Shown: positions 26,712 to 33,726 of the stretch, in pieces
Layout: each line of letters starts with the position of its first letter
Position numbering within the stretch: the stretch's first letter is position 1
Assembly (NCBI GenBank): GCA_036850595.1
Contig: CM072168.1
Span: 18,095,982 to 18,159,981, forward strand
Direction: 5' to 3'
Length of the DNA stretch: 64,000 bases
DNA from: Rhyacichthys aspro
Lineage: Eukaryota; Chordata; Actinopteri; Gobiiformes; Rhyacichthyidae
The notes under the pieces: generated by a model
What the model saw: the letters and a program-made list of their open reading frames with translations, nothing else
What the model was told of the DNA's origin: nothing
Database searches by the model: none
Program-made: the position numbers and the translations under genes

Positions 26712-28289
26712 TCAGCGCTTCAGACAAAGCCCCGCCTCCCTCGTCAGCACTTCAGACAAAGCCCCGCCTCCCTCGTCAGCGACTGGCAGCGCCACTGTAC
26801 CATTTAACGAGGACACACAAGAGGCGGCACTTTCAGCACCGGATAGCGCTCCTGGGACAATTTCAGTAGCAAGACAGGACACTGCAACTTCAGCACTGGA
26901 CAGCGCCACGGGAGTGACAACAGCATCAGCACCAGGGGCAACCGGTGACGGAGAAGGTGTTCGTTCACAATAACGTTTTAACATATTTACGTGACACAAA
27001 CAGGACCTACACCTTCTGTCATGTGTGGCTACAAGATAGTCCCTGTCACCAACCTTCTCTTGGACAACATAAGGCCCACTGTAACGAGCTTGGAGCCTGG
27101 CGCCAGGTATAGGAAATAAAACCAGCACTTTGTCACCAGGCTGAAACACTCTGACTTCAGCATTCCTGTCAAACCAAGTTTTCATCTTGTTTTGTGCAGA
27201 TTCCAAGTTGTTTTTAGCGATGTCACATGCACGGCGCAGTCTGTAACAAACATAATCCAACAGGTTCAGCTCTGTCCCGTCATTCAACCAGGTCTCCTTC
27301 AGGAGCCTTAAGGGACCACGCACCGTGTGTGCAAAAACCAGCTCAGAGGGACTAAAACCAAGAGATTCCTGAACCACTTCACGAATAGTAAACATTTGTA
27401 AATGAACCTCTTCATCCCAGTCTTTTTCAAATTCCAAACAATATGTACGGAGCATAGTTTTAAGAGTCTGGTGAAAGCGCTCTAGCGCACCCTGGCTCTC
27501 CAGATGATAAGAGCTAGAATGACAATGCTGGATGTTGAGCTGCTTGAGGACCTGTGCAAACACGCGTGACATGAAGTTAGAGCCTTGATCTGTCTGGACC
27601 ACTTTAGGCAGACCAAACAGAGTGAAAAACTTCATCAGGGTTTTGACTACAACTGGAGTTGTGATTTTACGCACAGGAAAGACCTCTGGAAAGCGAGTGG
27701 AGACGCACATAACTGTAATTAGGAATTTATTTCCTGTCTCAGTTCGAGGCAGCGGTCCCACACAGTCAACCAACACCCGTTCAAATGGTTCACCAACGGC
27801 TGGGATCGGATACAAAGGAGCCGGTTTTCCTGAGATTTGACACCAGTGACAGGATTTACAGTGACGCATAACATCCCCTTTTATTCCCGGCCAGAAAATA
27901 TGTTGCAGAATGCGGTGATAAGTTTTCTTTATTCCCAAGTGACCAGCCAGAGGATTATCATGGGCCAACTTTAATATTTCGTTTCCACATGGAGTAGGAA
28001 CCACAATTTGTGAAACCGCCGCTTTAACCTTATCATAATTTAGACAGTCCTCTGCAGGCGACGATGAATACGCTGCTTGGGCTTTACCGCTAAGGACGCA
28101 CTGTAATAATAAAGTCCACACCTCTTTAGGCCATTTTAATGTGTTTGCCACACGCTCGAAAAGGATAAAAAACGTATCCACGTCTTTATCATTAAAGGGG
28201 GGAACTAAACTAATATTTTTAGTTACATCAAAGCCATTTGATTTTACTTGAGCTGGACCGACAAAGAGTTCTAGCTCACGCAAACTCAT
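26712..28289 (-). CDS. Gag-integrase fusion frame of Ty3/gypsy element (525 aa)
   Basis: Residues 1-92 resemble the N-terminal part of fish gypsy gag. After about residue 92 the frame passes directly into an integrase: a zinc-binding HHCC region (H110, H117, C147, C150), a catalytic core with D175, D234 and E270 (D-x35-E spacing kept), and a GPY/F-type module (G405 P406 Y407). The Ala/Val/Ser-rich tail from about residue 443 is low complexity. Integrase inserts element DNA into chromosomes. The catalytic triad and a 525-codon open frame survive although protease and reverse transcriptase are deleted. The start at 28289 is an internal Met; the natural frame begins further upstream, across a frame change. 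It is most likely a young deletion derivative, but a domesticated integrase gene, as known for GIN-type genes, cannot be excluded. Confidence 0.8.
   Translation of the reverse strand: MSLRELELFVGPAQVKSNGFDVTKNISLVPPFNDKDVDTFFILFERVANTLKWPKEVWTLLLQCVLSGKAQAAYSSSPAEDCLNYDKVKAAVSQIVVPTPCGNEILKLAHDNPLAGHLGIKKTYHRILQHIFWPGIKGDVMRHCKSCHWCQISGKPAPLYPIPAVGEPFERVLVDCVGPLPRTETGNKFLITVMCVSTRFPEVFPVRKITTPVVVKTLMKFFTLFGLPKVVQTDQGSNFMSRVFAQVLKQLNIQHCHSSSYHLESQGALERFHQTLKTMLRTYCLEFEKDWDEEVHLQMFTIREVVQESLGFSPSELVFAHTVRGPLRLLKETWLNDGTELNLLDYVCYRLRRACDIAKNNLESAQNKMKTWFDRNAEVRVFQPGDKVLVLFPIPGARLQARYSGPYVVQEKVGDRDYLVATHDRRCRSCLCHVNMLKRYCERTPSPSPVAPGADAVVTPVALSSAEVAVSCLATEIVPGALSGAESAASCVSSLNGTVALPVADEGGGALSEVLTREAGLCLKR
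26718..26780 (-). repeat. Two tandem 31-bp copies (period 32) at the integrase 3' end
   Basis: CTTCAGACAAAGCCCCGCCT and the 11 bases after it occur at 26718-26748 and again at 26750-26780. The 32-base period is not a multiple of three, so the duplication changes the reading frame at the C-terminus of the fusion protein and replaces its last residues. It looks recent, as the copies are identical. Confidence 0.85.
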
Positions 28290-28315
28290 TTCTTTCTGTT
28301 TGAGTCTTTTTGCCT

Positions 28316-28621
28316 CTAGTTCAAACTGGAACTCTTATTCTTCAACCGCAGACGCTCTAACTCAACCTTGAGTTCTTTAAGTCTGACCAAGTCCTCTTTT
28401 GGTTTAGTGAATTGGTCTGCACTTTCTAAAGTTTCTGAAGGAGGTAGAAGCCTCTTACTCACTAAAGCCTGAAATATCTCCGCCTTGATCACTTGTTTTT
28501 TTCCCTTTCGAGACACGTCAATGCCATACTGCCCGGCTATCAACAAGAGGTTATCTTTAGTACATTTATTAAAGATCTCCAAAGACGGGTTAGTAACAAA
28601 ATCCTCCACCTTAAACTCCAT
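28316..28621 (-). CDS. Gag N-terminal fragment of the same element (101 aa)
   Basis: The frame starts MEFKVEDF and has a Leu/Lys-rich helical pattern around residues 15-55, like the SAP-like N-terminal domain of fish gypsy gag proteins. A charged coiled-coil-like run (KLKELKVELERLRL type) follows. It ends at a stop 27 bases before the ATG of the downstream fusion frame, which lies in another frame. A one-base loss near 28330-28340 would explain the break, because coiled-coil coding continues in the shifted frame. In intact relatives this would be the beginning of one long gag protein. Confidence 0.65.
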   Translation of the reverse strand: MEFKVEDFVTNPSLEIFNKCTKDNLLLIAGQYGIDVSRKGKKQVIKAEIFQALVSKRLLPPSETLESADQFTKPKEDLVRLKELKVELERLRLKNKSSSLN

Positions 28622-29428
28622 TATTGCCTACTCCACCAGCAAGACCAACGAAAGGCAGAAACAAACCACAATTCACAACAAAGCCATACAAACTGCCACA
28701 ACGTTACCGACGAAACCGACCAAAAGGAAACTTATCAAAAACGGCTACAAACGGCTACAGGAAACCGCCAAAATTAACGAGCTCCAAAGACAAAAGGGGA
28801 AAGGGGGACAAAAAGGACAGGGAGAATACAAATAGGTGCGGTGCCAGCACCTAACATTGTTAAAGAAACAAAACTCTCTTTTTATTAAGATTTACCCTTT
28901 AAAATGTTGTGTTACCTTGACTCTTTTTACTATAAGTCCTGTAATTATTTATGAATGGCCATAGTTATGCAGCCCTGGTGTACAGTGGGTTTATGAAATA
29001 TTCAAATATGATTTAACACATCACGACATGACACAATCCATACAGAAACATTATAAACATTGAATGCAAAGAATATCACATAAAACTTCTATAAAGCATT
29101 TCTTTGCCTTAGTTTACTATACACTTAATATGTCTGACTTCATGAAACATGTTTGCGTTGTTTGCGGTGCTTATTTCTGAACTCACGAGTCAATATTTGA
29201 TTTTTACTTTAATATGTTTTTAACATAGGATTATCTGGAGGTAAATGGAAGCAGTGATGGGTTCCAGTCGTTGCCGTGGGGATAACGCTGAGGTCACGGG
29301 TCATGATTCTAGGAGTTCTGTTCCAACAAGTTCATTTTAAAGAGATCACGAGACGAGACACACACACTTTTGAACCAGGACTGAACTAGTCTGGATTTGA
29401 TTTAAAGACTGTCCCCGACTCAGAAACA
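28622..29428. other. Intergenic region between gypsy remnant and kinase gene
   Basis: The first 240 bases probably still belong to the retroelement leader, although no long terminal repeat was recognised. The part at 29250-29428 should hold the kinase promoter or 5' untranslated region. It is GC-richer near 29270-29310 and has an (AC)n run near 29362. No TATA box can be called with confidence. Confidence 0.35.
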
Positions 29429-29453
29429 ATGCTGTCCCTCTCAGAAGACACAG
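29429..29453 (+). CDS. Kinase exon 1
   Basis: ATG with A at -3 starts eight codons (MLSLSEDT) plus one base, followed by the donor GTACGT. No earlier in-frame start was considered. A further 5' non-coding exon is possible. Confidence 0.65.
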
Positions 29454-32400
29454 GTACGTCAACAGTTACAGTCACATATTCTGATATTGTTTTGAACTGA
29501 CTGCATGTTTTGTTGGAGACATTAGCTTCTACATAAAACTGTGTTGATTTGAAATGTTTTCAGTGTAAACAGGTCTAAAAATATTAGTTCCTGTGGATTT
29601 TAGGCTTGTTTCAGTTTAGATTTAAAGAATGTTTCTCCTTAATTATGTCGTTGGCAAAAATTAATATTCAACCTAGTCTATAAAGTCAACAGACGTTATA
29701 AAACTTTGAAAAACATTGTGAACTATGTTTGTTTTGTGGTCACTGCTCTTATTTTTCATTTCATTTATCATTTATTTGCTCATGTACATGGAGCACAAAC
29801 ATAACAATACAAAGTTAAAGTAATAATCATGAGTCTCAAAAAGACTTGATTGGCCAAAACCTTCAGACAGAGACATGTTTGTGTTACAATAATCTCAGTT
29901 TAAAGTTCTGTTGAGTTCATCCAATGCTTTAATGGGACACTGGACTAACAGACCTTAATGTCCATCGTCCACAGAGCGTCTAACTGCAGACGACATTAGA
30001 GTCGGTCAGACTCTGAAGGGAAACACTGCCACATACTCCGTCCAGAAGTTTCTTGGCCAAGGCAGCTTTGGTAAAGTGGCCCAATGCCAAAACATTCACA
30101 CCAAGGAGATGGTGGCAATTAAAATGTTGAAAGATCCCAAAGCCATCAAAGAGGCAGACGAAGAGGTAAGTATTTAAACTCTAGTTTCATTTATGAGTTT
30201 ATCAAAACTACAAACTGACGACAGAAGATAGTAGATAGAAGATATATAGAAGATAGTTAAGAGTTTTTATTGTTCCCAGGTGGCCATGTTGGAAGAACTG
30301 GGCTCCATCGATTGTGAGAAATCCAATCTGGTGCAGTTCATGGACAGGTTTGAGTACAAAGGACTCACCTGTCTAGCATTTGAAATGCTGGACATGAGTC
30401 TCTATGACTATCTTGAATCTGAAGACTGGGATCCTCTGACTCTAAGTGAGATCCGTCCCATTGCCCAGCAGGTGTGCAGCTTATGTTCTGATAAATATCA
30501 TTCAGACACATTTGAAACATCAGCATTTGCAGCTATTAAACGTCTTCTATTTGTTTCTGCAGCTACTGGTGGCTTTAGAAGCCCTGAAAGGTCTCGGTGT
30601 GATGCACACTGACCTGAAACCAGACAACATCATGTTCACCAACATGGAGCAGCAGCCTTTCAGGGTCAAAGTGATAGACTTTGGTCTGGCCATACACACC
30701 TCTGAAGTGAGGCCTGGGATGTGGAAACAGCCTCGTAGATACAGGTGGGTTCAGCTTGACTCAATAATAATGACTCTTCTTTTCTCCTGCTTCTTTTATG
30801 AACTCTGCTCAATGTGTTGTGTCCTGTGTTTTTAGGGCTCCAGAAGTCTTTCTGGGAAACATGTTCACGAGGCCATCGACATGTGGGGCTTGGGCTGTAA
30901 CTTGGCCTTCCTCTACCTCGGACGCAACTTGTTCACTGTTAACTGTGAATACCAGATGGTAGGCCCCTGTCCTCAGACAGATGTGGACCCTTGGTGTGGG
31001 ACGTCAGCTCATGTTGTTATGTGTTCACTTTGTAGATGAGACGTATAGTGGAGTTAGTGGGATGTCCACCAGACTACCTGCTGTTGAATGGGCTTTATAC
31101 CACGCTCTTCTTTACTGACGCGGATGAGGATGAGGATGATGACCATGATGATGATGACGATGATGATGATGAGGATAACTCTTCAATTAAATGGAGACTT
31201 CTGACACCAGCAGAGTTCACCAAAGTCACAAACAAAAGACCTGTAAAGTACAACAGCTCTGACGACGAACTCCAGACTTTGGACGATCTGGTCCATGTAG
31301 GTGACCTCTGACCTGAAACTACACAATATGTTCTTTATTTATTTAGTTCATGGCTGTAGGAAGTAGAGGCAGAACTCTGACTGAAATCTCTGTCTTGTTG
31401 AACAAATGCAGGTGTTTCCAATGTATGGGCCTGAGGAATATGAAGATCGGAAGGCTTTTCAGGACCTTCTCAAAGGGTTGCTCCACCCTGATCCAGCCCT
31501 TCGACTCTCGCCTCAACAAGCCCTGCAGCATCCTTTCATCACCATGGCACATTTGTCCAAGGACCCTAAAGGCACCAACTAGTAAGTCTGTCTGTGTGTC
31601 TTCACAAGAGCAGCAGAGTTTCATCAATAATTCAGTTACTAATGTTCATTCATTTATTTTCAGTTTGAGGATGTGTAAACAAATAATGAGGGAGTGTTTG
31701 GCTGATGGCTCCACTCATGTTGATGCACTTGAGGAAAAGTCAGAGGAGGATGTCCAAAATGCTTTCAACTCTGCTTCATCACCTGACAGAGAAGATGTTT
31801 CCTCTGAATCTGGACAAAGTAGTGAGTCAGAGCGAGACGACCAGTTTGAAGGTTTATTCCCTGAACCTGATTCTTCATCTGCGTCCAGACCTTTTGGAAA
31901 AGAACATGAATTAAGAGTGTGGAGACACAGAAAAACAACATCATCAGAATCAAGTCCATCTGATTCAAACTCTGATTCAGAGGTCTGGTCGTCTCAAAAC
32001 ACAAAAACAAAGAGGCCAAGAAGAAGCAAGAAGTCGGAGTCCTCTGAAAGTCAGTCCTATTGTGACAAACCTGTTGCTGCCTCCAGGTCATTGGACGATG
32101 AAGACGATGAATCAGATCTATGGTCTTCCAACATGATACAAAAGAGGGCATCAGAAAATGTGAACAAATGTAAATCTGATGCTGTATCTGACTCCAGCTC
32201 ATTAGATGGAGTTAACGAGTTTACAAGTGTCTGGAATCAGGAAAGACCAAAAAAGGCAGCATCGGAGAAAGACACCTCACAAAACATCAGCAGCAAAACT
32301 CAAAGATCCCAGAATTGTGAGCCCTCTGAGAGTCTGTCCCATGAGGACAAACCTGCTGCTGTTCCTGACGCCAGGTCATTGGACGGAGAGAAAGACTCAG

Positions 32401-32810
32401 ACTCAGAGGTCTGGGTTCTTAAAATGATCAAATCACAAGGACCAGAGAAAGAGGCCCAATCTACAGGTCAAATACGTGATGCCGTGGTGAATGTTGTCCC
32501 TGTCCCACGGTCACCTGACAGAGCAAAAGCCTCTGCTTCAAGAACGGAGCCTAAAGAACGACCCAAAAGGACTCCATCAGAGGATTATCTTTACAGCAGC
32601 AACATCCCAGATTTAATTCCTCCAGTGTCACCAAACAACGACACTGTTCCTGATTCAAGAGTCTGGGCTCAAGAGAGAAAGAAACTGGATGGAGACGTCA
32701 CACATGCTTCAACATCTGATGAAGAATTGACTTTCTACAATGTCCCATTAGTACAAGCCATCGTTCAGGTTTCCAAAATAGGGTTGAAGACAGTAGTTGT
32801 GACTATTTAG
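29429..32810 (+). CDS. HIPK/DYRK-like protein kinase gene, eight exons, frameshifted in exon 5
   Basis: A predicted Ser/Thr (CMGC, HIPK-like) protein kinase. Exons: 29429-29453, 29975-30165, 30280-30471, 30563-30744, 30836-30958, 31036-31296, 31412-31581, 31664-32810, all with GT-AG introns and matching phases. Nominal length is 763 residues if the exon 5 break is ignored. Visible motifs: glycine loop GQGSFG (36-41), VAIK lysine K58, catalytic loop HTDLKPDN (151-158), DFG (175-177), APE (198-200), then an EAIDMW-GLGC block, an Asp-rich insert, and ALQHPFIT closing the kinase domain. The HIPK activation-loop tyrosine appears replaced by W190. The tail after about residue 385 is Ser/Glu/Asp-rich with five repeat-like V/L-W sites (W490, W535, W572, W632, W716). 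One base seems lost at 30867-30871; the shifted frame meets TGA across the exon 5/6 junction. It is either a recent pseudogene or an assembly error. Fish carry many lineage-specific HIPK-like genes, so an ortholog symbol is not assigned. Confidence 0.8.
29975..30165 (+). CDS. Kinase exon 2 (N-lobe, ATP loop)
   Basis: The acceptor is CCACAG (the AG at 29973-29974) and the donor GTAAGT. It encodes the glycine-rich loop and the VAIK lysine, and ends with DEE, whose Glu is the likely helix-C partner of K58. Phase fits exon 1 (1 + 191 bases). Confidence 0.85.
30280..30471 (+). CDS. Kinase exon 3 (helix C to hinge)
   Basis: Acceptor TTCCCAG and donor GTGTGC; 64 complete codons. It encodes VAMLEEL..., then the hinge-like block CLAFEMLDMSLYDYL, which matches the HIPK/DYRK hinge pattern F-E-(L/M)-L. 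Confidence 0.85.
30563..30744 (+). CDS. Kinase exon 4 (catalytic and activation loops)
   Basis: Acceptor TTTCTGCAG and donor GTGGGT. It encodes HTDLKPDNIMF and VIDFGLA, and an activation segment ending QPRRYR in place of the QSRYYR remembered for HIPK1-3. The exon ends two bases into the Arg codon before Ala-Pro-Glu. Confidence 0.85.
30836..30958 (+). CDS. Kinase exon 5, contains a -1 frame break
   Basis: Acceptor TTTTTAG and donor GTAGGC. The first 11 codons give APEVFLGNMFT in the phase set by exon 4. From about 30870 the conserved EAIDMWGLGCNLAFLYLGRN block is read only in the next frame. One base is missing at 30867-30871. In the shifted frame the last two bases TG join A of exon 6 to form a stop. 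Confidence 0.8.
31036..31296 (+). CDS. Kinase exon 6 (C-lobe with Asp-rich insert)
   Basis: Acceptor TTTGTAG and donor GTAGGT; 87 codons in frame. MRRIVELVGCPPDYLL matches the region after helix F in HIPKs, where the text is of the type QIRYI..QGLPAEYLL. A roughly 20-residue acidic run from a GAT repeat follows. Phase is 0 at both ends once the exon 5 break is allowed for. Confidence 0.85.
31124..31175 (+). repeat. GAT/GAC trinucleotide repeat in kinase exon 6
   Basis: Imperfect GAT/GAC/GAG units encode an acidic run of about 18 residues. The unit length keeps the frame, so alleles may differ in length without breaking the protein. Confidence 0.8.
31412..31581 (+). CDS. Kinase exon 7 (end of kinase domain)
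   Basis: Acceptor AAATGCAG and donor GTAAGT. It encodes a D-R-K-A-F-Q-D-L-L-K-G-L-L block, then LRLSPQQALQHPFITM, the subdomain XI signature of HIPK/DYRK kinases (R-x-(T/S)-P-x-x-A-L-x-H-P-F). Confidence 0.85.
31664..32810 (+). CDS. Kinase exon 8 (long repeat-containing tail)
   Basis: Acceptor TTTTCAG. The exon reads 381 codons to TAG at 32808-32810 without a stop. It is rich in Ser, Glu, Asp and Lys and is probably disordered. Degenerate cassettes of the form RSLD-(acidic)-(V/L)W-xxx-(K/R)-rich recur, and the DKPxA...RSLD part is clearly duplicated (around nucleotides 32065-32130 and 32345-32415). A weak donor-like CAGGTTTCC at 32767 could hide a further intron. Confidence 0.75.
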
Positions 32811-32931
32811 TGTGTTGTCTCTAATGGATGAGTGTCAGTGTGGCTCCAGTCTGGAGCTCTTGCAACAACCAACATTGCCCAAGTCAACCTTGAACCGGGA
32901 AAAAAGCACGGTTTGAAACACGGAACTATTG

Positions 32932-33189
32932 GTGCATTCATGTGATCCTCGGAAACTCTAATATTCGAGTTAGGAAGTCATTCTTCTGAAGGAAGATGGA
33001 GGCAAAGTCAAAAATGTGCTAATGTTATTTTTAAATGAGTTAATAGTCAAAGTAGCAGTTATTAACCTGTTAGCAGCAGTTCAAGAAAAGAAAGCCTCCG
33101 ACTCACCCGAGTTTCAGAGCTGCTGTTCATGTACATTTTTCAACATTTTCCAGAGTTCCCAAGGACCACATGAATGCACCAAAAGTTCC
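32932..33189. mobile_element. MITE with about 38-bp inverted ends, in kinase 3' region
   Basis: Left end GGAACTATTGGTGCATTCAT and inverted right end GGAACTTTTGGTGCATTCAT extend to about 38 bases with four differences. The 258-bp body has no coding capacity. No target duplication was resolved, so the superfamily is left open. It may supply sequence to the kinase 3' untranslated region. Confidence 0.7.
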
Positions 33190-33209
33190 ACCTGAGACTC
33201 CACTTAGAT

Positions 33210-33279
33210 GGCTTTATTTCACAGTGAACCAGGTGCTGCTAAACACTTAGCAACACCTGGTCCACTGTGAGATAAAGCC
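33210..33279. repeat. 70-bp near-perfect hairpin
   Basis: Arms 33210-33242 and 33247-33279 (33 bases each) are inverted copies at 30 of 33 positions, with a four-base ACAC loop. The three differences fall at arm positions 9, 18 and 27. It lies 20 bases after the MITE in the probable 3' untranslated region. It could be a palindromic MITE relic or a small-RNA-like stem. Confidence 0.85.
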
Positions 33280-33288
33280 GGAGAGTCC

Positions 33289-33307
33289 TTTTTTTTTTTT
33301 TTTTTTT
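33289..33307 (+). repeat. Poly-T run, 19 bases
   Basis: Seen directly, immediately after the hairpin. Confidence 0.85.
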
Positions 33308-33700
33308 AGATGTTTGTTCCGTGTTTTAAATGTGCCCTTTTCCTGAAGTTGACTTGGACACTGCCGGTCGCTGTGTCTCTGTCTCTGGACAGTTGTCCAG
33401 ACTGGAGCCACACTGACAGTCGTCTGATGGACACAGTTCACTAAACACAACCATCATTCACAAACCGACCCAGTACAACCTGAACTCTTTATGATGCCGC
33501 TACTCTCATGTTATGAACAGTCTTAAGGGAGATTGTGACATGCTTTGTGTTTAAATTAAAATTTGGAATAAAATTGAACTGAATTTGTGTGTCACTGGCA
33601 GTGTGTTACTGAAAAACAGAGCGTTTTAACAACAAATCAGTTTAAGTGACAGATTTTCAATAGTTTCTCTGCATTTTTCTCCATTTTCTTTGTTTTTGTT

Positions 33701-33726
33701 GTTCAAAATAGTATAATATGGGACCT
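33701..33726. mobile_element. Solo right end of the TTAA-target element
   Basis: GTTCAAAATAGTATAATATG followed by GGACCT and TTAA (33727-33730) matches the right end of the element at 25656-26368 almost base for base. No left end was found upstream, so the copy is truncated or its remainder is decayed beyond recognition. Confidence 0.65.

Larger units (their letters stand above)
26712..28621 (-). mobile_element. Internally deleted Ty3/gypsy retrotransposon
   Basis: Reading leftward, the element has a gag N-terminal frame (28621-28316), a frame change, more gag, then an integrase to 26712. Most of gag and all of protease, reverse transcriptase and RNase H are missing; the deletion junction is near 28013. 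No long terminal repeats, primer-binding site or polypurine tract were found on either side, so retrotransposition by itself is impossible. The copy lies about 800 bases upstream of the kinase gene, on the opposite strand. Confidence 0.8.
32811..33572 (+). other. Probable 3' untranslated region with poly-A signal
   Basis: After the stop at 32810 the first canonical AATAAA in a plausible setting is at 33567-33572. The interval contains a MITE (32932-33189), a long hairpin (33210-33279) and a 19-base poly-T run. If the transcript runs to this signal, all three are part of the mRNA. The transcript end is inferred, not shown. Confidence 0.45.

Noticed and set aside
28485..28854. Plus-strand frames of 76-116 codons rich in Lys/Thr/Gln
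   Set aside because: They lie antisense to the gypsy gag start and leader, and their composition follows from A-rich DNA.
28835..28930. Possible long terminal repeat or primer-binding site for the gypsy remnant
   Set aside because: The GGTGCTGGCACC-like word is suggestive, but no matching repeat was found downstream at 26580-26711 and no known tRNA match could be shown.
31350..31660. N-terminal extension of the 486-codon frame over the kinase exon 7 region
   Set aside because: This part reads exon 7 and the following intron in a frame different from the kinase frame; the real exon 8 starts at 31664.
31765..32202. 145-codon minus-strand frame
   Set aside because: It is the antisense shadow of the kinase tail exon, with no independent family features.
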